Part shown: piece by piece, positions 1-11,100 of the stretch
Layout: each line of letters opens with the position of its first letter
Position numbering within the stretch: position 1 is the stretch's first letter
From: Smittia aterrima
Lineage: Eukaryota > Arthropoda > Insecta > Diptera > Chironomidae
Direction: 5' to 3'
Length of the DNA stretch: 64,000 nucleotides
Assembly (NCBI GenBank): GCA_033063855.1
Contig: CP093830.1
Coordinates: 15,438,854-15,502,853, forward strand
Program-made: the position numbers and the translations under genes
Notes under the pieces: generated by a model
The model's database searches: none
The model's input: only the letters and a program-made list of their open reading frames with translations
Told to the model about the DNA's origin: nothing

Positions 1-872
1 AAAGCTTATGCGGTTTTCATCTTTTATCAATAAAAACTTGGTTTGTGCTAAGTGTTATAGAAAGCTTTATTTTGTCCAATTATCAACGAACAAAAATTGA
101 TGATTTCTTCATCTCAATGGCTTCTTCTGTGCAGTCTGGATCAATACAAAGTCGGTTCAAATCAATGCTTGAACGGCGGATAGTACAAATGTGTCGGTTT
201 CAAATAGTCCATGCTTTATTTCAAAACAATATCATTTAGTTTTTGATAAGAAAAAAATTTTAGTTTTCAGATATCGCTGAAGATTTCAGCATGAAAGTTT
301 CGATGTGTACTGTTTTTAAATTAGTGTACAAACTACTTTCAATTATAATTTTTATTAAAGATCTTTTCTTTTATGATTGTTTAAAACTCTCATAGTAAAA
401 TTTTTTCGTCGTAGTACAAACAACTTGTTTGAGTAAGGGAGCAATGTCGGCCATACAGAGAAATTTTAGAGACCTTCAGAAATCGTTCTGTGGTGACGAA
501 ACTAAAACCAAATAACTACTTTTTTAAACGTTTCTTATCCTTTATTGAGACTCACTGTTGAATAGATATACTTCCAAGCATAGATCTATTCGTCTTCATA
601 TGTGTTCAAGGCATGAATCAAACAGCCTCCGCAAATCATCGAAAAAATTTCAAAAGTCGAAAAAAATCATCGAAAATTTTCAAAAGTCGAAAAAAATCAT
701 CGAAATTTTTTTTTTCGATGATAGAAATTTTTTTTTCGATGAACAATTTTTTTCGATGTTACTTTCCCCTTGCTACTGAGAGCTAAGGGAGATCAGGGCT
801 CTTGCACCATGCATTCATACATATGAACTTGCTTCTAAGGTAATAGTTAATCCAAAGGAAGAATTGCTCTGC
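1..872. other. AT-rich non-coding leader of the repeat unit
   Basis: No convincing gene. Between about 640 and 757 the motif atcatcgaaa alternates with its complement tttcgatgat around A/T runs, so the region can form several hairpins. The same palindromic words occur at 7497-7543 just before the next unit, and at 13124-13240 and 25591-25712 in the other units. The A/T run lengths differ among units. Confidence 0.6.
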
Positions 873-957
873 TAGGCTTAGCAATAAACTTCCGCCGGAG
901 TTCACCTTTACTTAGGAAGCTGCTGCACGCAGTTAACTCCTATCAGTTAGCAATTGA

Positions 958-1206
958 TATACCGGGGACAAACACCTGTGTAGAATTGGAGCCCTGGACA
1001 CAGATAAATGCAGATTCTGCGAGCTCGAGCCGAAAAACATGGCACACATAATGAAGAAGTGCCATATGCTAGCCGGAATCAGACAGACAATATACGGAGC
1101 AATGTATCCAACCGCTGCAGAACTCTCACAAAATGACGTGTGGAGACACATTAGGTTCATAAAGAAGGTTGAACTTGATAAAACATTTTTCCGCCAGCAA
1201 CCATAA
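958..1206 (+). pseudogene. LINE ORF2 C-terminal tail (zinc-knuckle end), unit I
   Basis: The plus-strand reading frame ends at the TAA at 1204. It shows the classic end of an RNase H-type non-LTR retrotransposon: HLCRIGALDTDKCRFCE, then H and C spaced as C-x2-C-x8-H-x5-C, then a tail beginning GIRQTIYG. The frame has a stop at 955 and only the last ~80 codons remain, so this is a 5'-truncated or frameshifted relic. The 500 bp downstream contain a direct repeat (ggggacaatgggacaaa, near 1304 and 1327) and a CT tract, plausibly its 3' UTR. A 100-aa frame on the opposite strand is only a shadow. Confidence 0.7.
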
Positions 1207-1680
1207 ACCAGACTGCGTAACCCAACTGACGCCAAGATTCAAACATACGATAAGTTACCAATAGAATTTTACCACGATAAGTTACCAATAGGACGATACG
1301 GGGGACAATGGGACAAATTTATACCGGGGACAATGGGACAAACTTTGCTCCGCACGAATCGCGCCGCGTCCGGGAAATAATGGTGCAACGATAGAAGTGG
1401 CGACTGAACAGGCCAACGCGCTAAAGCCCTGGTCTACCGACCAAAACACGCCGAGCTCAGGAGCAAGGACGCAACTGCCTGGGTACCCCGAGTCTGTGCG
1501 TATGAATGGTTGTATGGTCTTTCTGGCGCCGAGGAAAACGGCGTTGTTGGAGGCAAAGGATAGCTCTATGTGGGCTGTATTGCCACCGGAGCCTTTTTCG
1601 GGAGGCCCAAGGATATGTCCGAGGTAACCTCCCGGAATTGATCGGGCAACTGTCTGGTAAAACAGGGTTAGTCCGAATCC

Positions 1681-1684
<4 letters not shown>

Positions 1685-1717
<33 letters not shown>
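1685..1717. repeat. (CT)n microsatellite, unit I
   Basis: About 16 CT dinucleotides followed by an A-run. The matching tract in unit II (14172-14188) has about eight, so length has changed since duplication. Confidence 0.9.
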
Positions 1718-1720
<3 letters not shown>

Positions 1721-1973
1721 AAAAAAGAAACAAGCTTCGTGGTCATTCGCTGTTGAGTAAATGTCTCTCAAAGTTCGAGGTAAATAATGTTGCAAAAAAA
1801 AATCGGAGGAATTTTTTTTTGTTGGCGACTTGGTAAATTTAAAAAATCACTGTGCCTAAAGCAATCAACTTATTCTTATTCTGTAATTTTTTTTAAGCTA
1901 ATTAGCTCAAATATTTTGCAAAACTAATTATTATCTTGTACGAGCTTAACAGGAAGTAGTAGAATCCGCGTTC

Positions 1974-2423
1974 ATGTGGTGTGCCCTTCGTATGAAAAAT
2001 CGTCATGATGACTTGAACGCAAAAGATCTTTTCTTACTCTCTGTCTCGCTTTACAACGCTACAATCCATTCGGCTACTAATCTTAAACCAAATGAAATTT
2101 TTTACGGCATTAAAGATGGCCAAGAAAGACCTTTAAATCTTGAAGCAATTATTGAAAACAGAAACAAAATTTATGATGAAGTCGTCTTGCAATTACAAAA
2201 GAAGCAAAAATTTTTTTTGGAAACCGAAAACAAGAATCGCGAGCATGAACCAGCTCTGATTAAAGACGAAATTATTTATGCTGCCCGACAAGGAATCCGC
2301 AGCAAAACTAAAAATAAATTCGAACCAGTAAAAGTTCAATCAGATAGGCAGAAGACGTTCATTGATGACAGTAACAGAAAATTGCATAAAGCAAATTTAC
2401 GAAGAAAGCGTACGGAAAATTAA
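1974..2423 (+). pseudogene. Gypsy/errantivirus-like integrase C-terminal fragment, unit I
   Basis: 149-aa frame with the typical end of a Ty3/Gypsy integrase: YNATIHSATNLKPNEIFYG (end of the catalytic core region) at residues 27-45, a charged helical stretch, and the C-terminal small barrel ending in KLHKANLRR. The DD-35-E catalytic residues lie upstream and are missing, so this is a 5'-truncated pol remnant. It sits about 100 bp before an env frame on the same strand, as in insect errantiviruses, where env follows pol. Confidence 0.75.
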
Positions 2424-2525
2424 TGTTAACATTAAAACCATTATAGCACTTAAGTTTACCATAAGCTCATTTTCACGTAATAATTTTAAATAAATAAGAA
2501 AATCGCTATTTCATTTCATTTTAGT

Positions 2526-3770
2526 TTGCTGCACTTTGCAGCTGCAGATCTCAACATTCTTGACGTCGGCTCAAATAAAGGCATAGCGAGAATCAAAGGA
2601 AAGATGACGTTCGTACAGAGAGGCAATTTCAAGACGACCCATTTGATCAATTTGGAGCTTTTTAAAATAACCTTGTTACAAGTAGACGTTGTAGCAGAAA
2701 ATCTAGGCCAAGATAATCCGTTTCGCGTGATTCTCGAAAATAAAATTGCATTACTAAAGAAATCATTCAAAAATCTTTTTCCAAAATCTCACTCTCGAAC
2801 GAAACGTTCTTGGGAATCTCTTGGCTCTGGAATCAAATGGATCGCAGGAAATGCAGATGCTGACGATCTGCGCGACATTTATAATAAGTTTTATACTATT
2901 GAGAGAAATCAAAAAACCTTGGCCGATAGCAACAACGACCAGATCGAAATTAATAATGTCTTCCAAGACAAAATTAACGAAATTTCTCATTTAATCAAAA
3001 ATTCAATAACGTCAAAATTTAACAGAACTTTCACTTCTTTAGAAATGGTGAACCTTTTGTTCAACGTAGATTTATCAAAAGAGAAAATTGAGAACATTAA
3101 CGATGCTGTAATTCTTGCAAAAGCTAAGATAGTTTCTAAGAATATTCTAGAGGAAAAAGAAATAGACTTAATTTTTAGTAAATTAAGAGAACAAAACTTG
3201 ACTGTTTCATCGGCAACTGAGATGTTTGCATACTTAGAAGCACAAGTGGAGTACCAAGACGACGTAATTAAATATCACGTCAATGTCCCACAAGTGGAGA
3301 ACGAATTTGTGAAACTTCACATAGAACCACTTTCCATTAACGGCAAAGAAATTAAGATCGACCATCGCGATCTTCTTATTAAAGGCGATAAAACTTACGC
3401 AATAATCGAAAAATGCCTCGAAACCGTGAACAATTTCATTTGCAAGCCATCCCAGCTGCTTGATATCAGCGATGACCCATGCATTCCACTCTTGATCAGA
3501 GATTTCACCGGAAATTGCATATTCAAGGTATCGAAAACAAGAACCGAGACAAAAATGTTGGGAGAAGGAGCAGTTTTGGTCAAATCAATCTCTCCTGTGA
3601 AATTAGGAAACACTTGCGGGATCGCCAATCATACAATAATTGGTACGATCTTACTTACCTTTAGAAATTGCTCAATCTCCATTAATGGAGAAACTTACGA
3701 AAACATGGAAATGAGCAATAAAGAAAAGTTTGAGCTTCTCCTGATGTTCAACATAACAAAGAAACTCTGA
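2526..3770 (+). pseudogene. env: Errantivirus-like env (F-type fusion glycoprotein), truncated, unit I
   Basis: 414-aa frame. It resembles the envelope glycoprotein of insect errantiviruses (Gypsy group), a family related to baculovirus F proteins. Visible features are a furin-type site RTKR at residues 91-94, followed by a Gly/Ile-rich segment (GSGIKWIAG, 101-109) where the fusion peptide region is expected, then a long helical domain and cysteines in the last third. The pyrimidine tract ending in ttttag just before 2525 looks like a splice acceptor, consistent with env being made from spliced RNA. The frame closes at 3770; a shifted frame stays open for some 45 codons, but no transmembrane segment is found, so the gene appears broken. 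The start codon is uncertain because a leader exon may be missing. Confidence 0.75.
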
Positions 3771-3888
3771 GTTGCTCGTAGATTTGCATGAATTGCATGA
3801 TTTACACATCAAGAACAAACAGCATCTGGAACTTCTTCATTTGTCAACCAAACAAGATAAATTGAACCAAACACTTCAACCTTAACTC

Positions 3889-3938
3889 ATGTATTTTACA
3901 TCTAAAAAGTATGTTTTCCTTTGAAATCCAATTTCTCC
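3889..3938. mobile_element. Solo terminus of a foldback element, unit I
   Basis: The sequence aaaaagtatgttttcc followed by tttgaaatccaatttctcc matches, with few changes, the right end of the foldback element at 26020-26995 (aaaaagtatgttttcc then ttcgaaatccaatttccc). Only about 50 bp of one end is present. It ends exactly where the ANAPC2 fragment begins, which marks an insertion junction. Confidence 0.7.
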
Positions 3939-4170
3939 GTTGATTCCTTCCGAGTCACTGATGTTCTTCAGCATCACTTCACAACTATGTAAAAGTGTTT
4001 CGCTAAAATGAAGTTTGATTAATTCTAAGTTTCTGATTTCCCTCTCTGGAGTAAAGTCGAGTTGAGTAAGGAGCCGCTCAGCTAGAAGATTTCTGTATTC
4101 ATTCACGAAAATTCTTTGCTTTCGTAGATATCAACGATCATCGAAATGATATCTGACTTGCGAAGCATTC
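3939..4170 (-). pseudogene. ANAPC2: ANAPC2 (APC/C cullin subunit) gene fragment, antisense, unit I
   Basis: Minus-strand translation shows SDIISMIVDIYESKEF, then after a one-base frame change NEYRNLLAERLL, REIRNLELIKLHFSET and HSCEVMLKNISDSEGIN. These match the conserved cullin-homology segment of anaphase-promoting complex subunit 2, the scaffold that binds the RING subunit of the cell-cycle ubiquitin ligase. Only about 75 codons remain. The frame shift near 4104 and the abrupt end at 3939, at the terminus of a foldback element, show it is not functional. It may extend to about 4215. The residues after ISDSEGIN in the open frame come from the mobile element, not from ANAPC2. Confidence 0.8.
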
Positions 4171-4224
4171 CAATCTTTGGAACAATCGCTGCCTCCATCT
4201 TGTCAATCGTCAAAGGTTCAAAGC

Positions 4225-5201
4225 ACTTGCGCCTTCAGTTCACGTCGTCTTTTCAATCATCAACATCTGAACTTCTTACAAAATCCTAAAAACGATGTCA
4301 AAGTTCATTTGAGCTCAACGACCGTGAAGCATTTGTCTCCTTCCTTTCAAGATTCAACTTCACAAAAATTCAAAATTCCAGCTAGAGTTCCCCAGGGATC
4401 AATTCTTGCTCCCTTTTTGTTCAATATTTTCATTAACGATATTAAGAAGCCTCAAAATTGCGAACTTTCTATTTTTGCTGATGACACTGCCTTAACTGCA
4501 GAGTCTACACTCGGAAATCTGCCTTGTATCACAAAAAGACTGACTAAGAGTCTCAAAGCGGTGAAAGAATTTTACGCATCTTGGAAAATAAAAATTAATA
4601 GCTCCAAGACCGAATTTATCATGTTCTCCAAATCGAGAAAACTCATTAATCGAACGAAAACTGAAGAGATCGAAGTTGACAATGTGAAATTCAAGTTGAA
4701 AAACTCAGTGAGATATCTGGGAGTTCATTTGGATAACACTCTGAACTATAAAATCCACATAGAAACTGTAATTGCAAAAGCAAAAAAGATGATGTCAATA
4801 CTGTTCTGTCTCATAAAAAGAAATAACAAACTCAGCGAGCGTACCAAGGTATATATTTAATAAATAAATAAATAAATATTATTTATAAAACATACATTCG
4901 GCCGATTCTCAACTATGCAGGAATCGTTTATCACAATTGTCCTAAAACCTATTACAGAAAATTATAAATAGTGCAAAACAAATGTTTGCGAATGGCTTTG
5001 AGCTCTGATATCTACACAAGAATAACCGATCTCCATGATCAAGCAATGATTTCAACAATTGATGAATTCATTCAAAACAACGCCGATCGATTTTATGATA
5101 AAGTAATTGTTCACGACAATATTCTCATTAACAAACTCGGAGATTATACCATGGATTCCTTGCCGTTCAAATTGGTGCATAAAATGCCAAGAAAGCTTTA
5201 G
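4225..5201 (+). pseudogene. Jockey-clade LINE RT fragment, unit I
   Basis: The plus strand encodes the second half of a Jockey-type reverse transcriptase: VPQGSILAPFLFNIFINDI, then FADDTAL (catalytic motif), SSKTEFIMFSKS, YLGVHLDNTLNYK, and after a break NKCLRMALSSDIYTRITDLH to a stop at 5201. It aligns along its length with the intact element at 30419-33130, including the C-terminal DYTMDSLPFK block. A TAAA-rich insertion with stops at 4858-4885 and a stop near 4967 split it, and the 5' part is lost, so it is dead. Confidence 0.85.
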
Positions 5202-5471
5202 ATTTATATAAATAGAGCATTTGTCTTCGTCTAAAGTATGTGTTATTAGAATTAATTGTAACTTCCTTTTTTTATCTCAAATGAAAGGGTTTTCAAATTT
5301 TTCCCTCTTAAAATATTCAGAATTACATTCCAAAAAAAAACAATCAATCACTTAAAAAAAGATAATTAACTAATCAATTTAAATTTATTGATGCCGCAAA
5401 AAGGCTAGTATAAGATTAACATTCACCTTTACTGTACAAAAATAGTATAAGATACATGAAATAAAATATGA

Positions 5472-5488
5472 CTCGCGCTTCGCGCGAG
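5472..5488. repeat. Perfect GC-rich hairpin, unit I
   Basis: CTCGCGC, TTC loop, GCGCGAG: a seven-base-pair perfect stem in very AT-rich surroundings. It lies between the end of the Jockey fragment and the end of the VPS15 fragment. No terminal motif of a known transposon class was found next to it. Confidence 0.85.
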
Positions 5489-5529
5489 AAAAATCAAATC
5501 ATTTGAGCTGTAAGAAATTTATTTTTGAT

Positions 5530-7185
5530 AACGAGTCTATAATGATAATCTTTCGAGGCTGGAACAACAAGATTGCAATTACTTGCGCCTGGAAGATCAT
5601 GTTATTAATATTTGAGAGAGGCGGAGCAGTGCTCGCCCAGAGAGCTGTTTGCCTTGAACTCGTCTTTATGTTCCATGAGAAGACCTCGTGATGCTGATAT
5701 GAGACATGAAGGATCTGTTGGATGACACGGGACTATTCTTATATCGTTTGATGTTAGCAAGAGACCGCTCGATGTGCCGATCGCAAGCCATGAAGAATTC
5801 GTAGTATTGATTGTGAATGTTGTGATGACTTACATAGATCACGTCTAGCAACAGCTTATGATTGTCCAGCATCACAAGCAGCGACGGCATTGAGTGAAGT
5901 GTTTGCAGATTAAAATTGACGTGATCTATTTATGTTTTGATTTATATTTATTGCAAGTTTTTGTCCTCTTTGTTATTGAGAAAGGTGATGACGTGAGATA
6001 AGCAAATCGAACGCTAGATGACTGATCTCGTGCGAGATGAAGGATATATTGTAACATACGACTTTAAATTGTTTCTGACGTCATGAGCTGTGCTAGTTTG
6101 TGCAGCGTTTCAAGAAATTGATTTTTGAATTGCCATAATTTAATCGACGAATACATGAAGTTACTAAAGTCGCTATTAGAATCAGTCCATCATCCTCAAC
6201 CCCATCTTTTGTGATTATGTTGGTCGTGATTTGTTCAATATCTGCGTGGAGTCTTGATATCTTGTCATCACTGGGAATAGTTGAAACGGAACTGAACATT
6301 TCTGTATCAATTTTCTGGAAAAAGTCGACCATATCAAGATAGATTTCATCAGACTTTCCCTCATTTGGGTTGATGCATAACATTGACGTTAGCTGATTTC
6401 TTAAATTTTCGTCTTCGAAGGATTTAATATGCTTTATTACGAGTTCGTTTTCACCATTGCGATAGGCTGTGAGAATTTAAAAGGTGCTGTTCCAGTCCCT
6501 TCCGTCCAAAGTTCTAATAAAGTTTAGGCAGCCGAGAAAATATCCATCTCAGAAAAAAGATTTCCACATAAACAAGATCCGTCTCCAACATTTGGCAATT
6601 GGATGGTTTTTAGCTTCACTCATAAAAGATTTCACAAAACGCTCTGGTGCGATGTGGCAAGTTCGTCTCCTGCTTGTGTCGAAAAAATAACTGTAGCCAG
6701 CTGGATTGTTCTCTGAGAGATATGTAGGCTTGAACGATGCCAAATCCATTTCTTTTCAATCGGAGTAAGGAACGGTCGAGTTGACATATGATCATACAAA
6801 CTGTGCCAAACATATTCGCGAACGATAATTCCAGCTCGATCAGTCGACTGCAAACTGCAAACAGTGGAATGTAAATTTGCTGTCAAACTTTTTTGTCATC
6901 TTCAACTTACCAATACTTTTTGGAATGGCAAACAGTTAATAGCATTCTGTAAACTTTTTTTGTTTCCAGCTTCTTGGCAAGAACTTCTAAGAGCAAAGTC
7001 GTATCGTGTTTGATAAAGACTTTAACTACAACGAGACCTTCATCGAAGTTCATCGAAGTTTAAGGAATCGACTACTGCTCTTTTTTGATTTCTGATTCAT
7101 ATTGAAACTGAACGACATCGTGGCCCGTCAAATATTGTTCTACAGAAAAAATCTGTGACGGGATTCGTGATTGTAAATTTCCCAT
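5530..7185 (-). pseudogene. PIK3R4: VPS15/PIK3R4 gene copy, antisense, internally deleted, unit I
   Basis: Minus strand, in order: an N-terminus starting MGNLQSRIPSQIFSVEQYL at 7185 (MGN is the VPS15 myristoylation start); EGLVVVKVF; CLPFQK; EYVWHSLYDHMSTRPFL; FFDTSRRRTCHIAPERFV (kinase-like domain); LVTSCIRRLNYGNSKI (HEAT region); WLAIGTSSG; and LWASTAPPLS (C-terminal WD40 region). VPS15 is the pseudokinase scaffold of the class III PI3-kinase complex (Drosophila ird1). The exon with the HGD-type catalytic loop is missing, as are most HEAT and WD repeats. A short GT-AG intron (gtaagt to tttgcag, about 55 bp, near 6853-6910) is retained, so this derives from genomic DNA. A 10-bp duplication (cttcgatgaa twice, near 7046) and several frame shifts disable it. 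Confidence 0.85.
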
Positions 7186-7868
7186 TTCTTTTGTTTACTT
7201 TCTGAAATATTTAAATTTTTACTTTGAATGAACGCAAAAAACTGCATTTGACTGAACTAAAGTCTTTGGTTTATGTCAACACTGTTTTTATGATAGTGTA
7301 AGGGTTATAAACTATTTTAAATTATTTTAAAAGTTTTTTTTTTCAAAAGTGTAACTTGCTAACTTTTAAAGCGAGAAAAGCGCTTTTAGTAGTTAAGCTA
7401 TTTAACGTCAGACGTCGCTTTCGAGTTTGAAAGAAAACGTTTTTTGTATGAATTTATGTAAAATTCAAGGGGAAAATAACGTCGAAAAAAAAATTCCTTT
7501 CGATCATCGAAAAAAAAAAATTTCGATGATTTTTTTGATAGCAGCAAATTTGTTTTTAAAGCTTATGCGGTTTTCATCTTTTATCAATAAAAACTTGGTT
7601 TGTGCTAAGTGTTATAGAAAGCTTTATTTTGTCCAATTATCAACGAACAAAAATTGATGATTTCTTCAGTCTGGATCAATACAAAGTCGGTTCAAATCAA
7701 TGCTTGAACGGCGGATAGTACAAATGTGTCGGTTTCAAATAGTCCATGCTTTATTTCAAAACAATATCATTTAGTTTTTGATAAGAAAAAAATTTTAGTT
7801 TTCAGATATCGCTGAAGATTTCAGCATGAAAATTTCGATGTGTACTGTTTTTAAATTAGTGTACAAAC

Positions 7869-8052
7869 TGTTGGATACTGTAACTGCCAGTATTCAAATT
7901 ACTTGTGTTCAAAGCTATGTTTGTTAAAATATTACTTCGTAAGTTACGATCGTAAAACGATCATTGAAATAAATAAGAAACTGCGTTTTATTAATTAAAC
8001 TAAAGTTAATTAAAGCTTATTTCCACCACAACAGCAAGTAGAGGTTACAATA
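7869..8052 (+). repeat. 5' LTR of Copia, unit II
   Basis: 184 bp, same as the LTR at 12631. It contains aataaa (poly(A) signal-like) near its middle and a small palindrome (gttacgatcgtaa). Confidence 0.95.
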
Positions 8053-8063
8053 GGTTATGGGCC
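8053..8063 (+). promoter_or_regulatory. Copia primer-binding site (tRNA-iMet anticodon arm)
   Basis: ggttatgggcc directly follows the 5' LTR. It is complementary to the anticodon arm of initiator tRNA-Met, the half-tRNA priming mode known for Drosophila copia, rather than to a tRNA 3' end. Confidence 0.8.
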
Positions 8064-8170
8064 TATCGCTAAAGAGCCTAAAGGGGGCACAATTAATCAA
8101 AAATCATAAAAATAATTTTTCCAATTAATCACAACAAAGAAAAATTATTTTTTTTTAGCATCAACTCCAA

Positions 8171-11100
8171 ATGTCAAACTTCCCGAAATTAACAACACAA
8201 TATGAGGAAACCGATCCTGATTATAATCCTGAATCACATCCAGAAGAATGGTCACAACCCACCAGACGCCAAACTCGAAAACTCACAAAACAATCTGTGA
8301 AAGTTGAACCTTCTCCGTCAACCTCGAAACCTCCAAATTCTTATAACGATTTAAACAATACTTTCTTTCACCTTTCCATCTCTGATGAGTCAGAAGATGA
8401 ATCAAATCCTTCCCATGAGAAGCATAATCCTCTACATTTAGAGCAAACACATAGTTCAGTCACGCAAAATTTCTCACACAGTTCTAATTTTAGTATGACA
8501 CCACAAGAAACAGAAGCGATGTTTGTGCGAATCCTCAAGCAAGCTATGGAAACAGCAAGCACCAGCTCGCGACCTCCACCGCCTCCGAAAGTCGACATCC
8601 CTAAACTCACTACATCAAACTATGTTGATTGGTCTAAAAAGATGAAATACGCACTTCAACTTCATGAAATCTGGCTGGATCCGTCTAAGAGCATCGCAGA
8701 TCTAGATCCAAACGAAAAGGCAATCAACGCTAAAGCTGTTCTCTTCTTGGCTTGTTATTTGGATGATCAAAATGCTGCTTTGGTCAATCAATCAAATGAA
8801 ACTTGTTTCATCACAGCCTGGAATGACATCAAGAGATTTCATCGCCCAAGAACAGCAACAATTCTCGCTGACATTTATTCAGCGATTCAAGGCTTGAAAC
8901 ATCAGCCTGGCGAGCCAATCGAAACTCATCTCATCAAACTAGAAACACAGTTCTCGAGATTTCATGAGATTGACGAAAAAGTTGAGCAAAGCCACCTTGT
9001 TGCCATAATTTTGTCAAGCATTCGAAATTCGCCAGACTTCAAGAATGTTTTTCAGTCAGCCATGTGGGAAGATGAAAAATCATTGACAATCACAAAAGTC
9101 AAAAGTGTTCTCATTTCGACTCAACATCAACGAAAATCTGCTGATTCAAGCGCAATGCAATCAAATTTTGAGAAATTTCGCCAGCCGCAAATTCGTCGTA
9201 CTCATTCTTATAAACACCACAACCGTCGACCAAGAGATCCAACTAAAGCCAGAATTGTTAACAACACCAACGATGGATACAATGATCCTGTTTCGACTGT
9301 TGCCCATACTTCAATCAAAAACAGACTCGGTTCAAAGCCAATTGAATCAACTAATGCTAACATATTAGACATTGAGTACAATGAAGACAAATTGTTAATG
9401 TCAGGTGAGTCTAAGACAAAAGTTTGCAACAATCCAAAAGACATTCTCGTCTCGCATTACTCTCAGTTTAACCAAACAAGAAATAACTCAGCTGCCATTG
9501 CAAGCACTGCTCCATGTAGCAACCAACACACACTGAATTCCAATGTAAACATGAATTTTCTCCCTTCAAATAAGAAATCAAACGAAATTAGTTGTTGGAT
9601 TATAGACTCGGGTGCTTCAATTCATATGTGTCAATCCAAAGATCTCCTGAATTCATTCGTTCCCCACTCTGGCGGCACGATTACAGTCGCTAACGGAATC
9701 AAAATTCCAATCAAAGGTTACGGAAACCTTAACTTAAACATAAGTTCGAGGAAATCTTCACATACTTTAATTCTCAAAAACGTTGCCTTTGCACCTGATC
9801 TTTCAGTCAATCTAATTTCTGTCAGAGAACTAACTTCCCTTGGAAACTCAATTGAATTCACAAATCGTACTTGCTACTTGAAACAACAGAATTCCATAAC
9901 ACCAATCGGAAATCTATCAAACTCTTCGTACATTCTAAATGTCAGCCACCCAATCAATCAATCGGGAGACTTCATTGCATCCTCGTGCATTCACGAATGG
10001 CATCGAAAAATGAGTCATAGAAATTTAGCCCACATTCAAAGCATCAAAGACGTTCTAAATTTAAAAGTTGACAAATGCAAATGTTCATCAGAGTGTGATA
10101 GCTGTCTCAAAGGGAAATTTCACGCTCTTCCTTATCCAAAAGTTTCGGAAAAGCCTAAGTCACCGCGTGAAATCATTACATCTGACGTTTTCGGCCCACT
10201 TAGAACGCCATCATTAGGTGGAGCTAAATACTTCGTGACCTTCACATGCATCCACTCAGACTATACCGAGATTGCTGCAATTAAATGCAAATCAGAATGT
10301 AAACATGAACTCATAAAATTCACTCAAAGATGTAAAACTCAATTCGGCAACTTTCCTCGTATTATACGTACGGATCGCGGGGGGGAGTACATGGATGCTG
10401 AACTTCAAACATATTTGAAGGACAACGGTATACAATTCCAATGTTCAGCTCCTCGCTGCCCAGAACAAAACGGCATCTCAGAACGAAAGAACCGTACCCT
10501 TGTTGAAGCAGTTCGTACATTACTATTTTCTAAATCTCTTCCAAAGTATTTATGGGCTGAAGCGTTACATCATGCCAACAACACATTCAACTCAATTCCA
10601 AAGAAAAATGAATTCTCATCCCCCAAAGAAATCTTCTTTAGAAAAACTTTCGAATATTCTTTTCACGAATTCGGCGCTCCAGTATTCTATCTCACAGACC
10701 CAACAAATCGTTCTAAACTGTCAGAACGAGGAGCTCCTGGCATATTTGTAGGTCATGATATAAATTCAAAAGGTTTTAGAATATTCTCGAATGGAAAACT
10801 CTTTGTCGCACGAAATGTAAGATTCCTAAAACAACAAAATCAAACATCTGACATCCCTGTGTCCATTGACACAAATGAAAACAACACATCAGACAATTCT
10901 GACACTCCGTTGTCCATTGACAACATCTCAAATCAACCATCAGACATTTCTGATAATTCCTCATCTAATCACGACACATCAGTCGAAGACAATGAACCCA
11001 TATCCAAACGCACTCGTTCCAAACATGCAAATTCTTCAATGCAAACTCCTTTTGTTCCAAAAACTTACAGACAAGCCATGACTTGTCCAGATCAAAACAA

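Larger units (their letters stand above)
1..7557. repeat. Tandem unit I (Copia-free copy)
   Basis: Base 1 corresponds to base 7558 of the next unit and the sequences then run in parallel. The unit is about 7.5 kb without Copia. It still has the uninterrupted target site (caaac at 329-333, followed directly by tactttc) that is split by Copia in units II and III, so it keeps the pre-insertion state. It differs from unit II by an extra ~22 bp near 115-137, by a longer CT tract near 1685-1717 and by a few homopolymer changes; otherwise the coding relics are the same. The left boundary lies outside the window. Confidence 0.95.

Noticed and set aside
933..1235. 100-aa minus-strand frame, repeated at 13418-13720
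   Set aside because: The plus strand here encodes the conserved CCHC tail of a LINE; the minus frame is its shadow.
5530..7185. VPS15 as a functional gene with small introns
   Set aside because: The catalytic-loop exon and most repeats are missing, a 10-bp duplication and several frame shifts break the reading frame, and the same damage is in both units.
5400..7557. Helitron as the vehicle of the VPS15/ANAPC2 capture
   Set aside because: The 5472-5488 hairpin suggested a Helitron 3' end, but no CTRR terminus follows on either strand and no 5' TC end or Rep/helicase was found.
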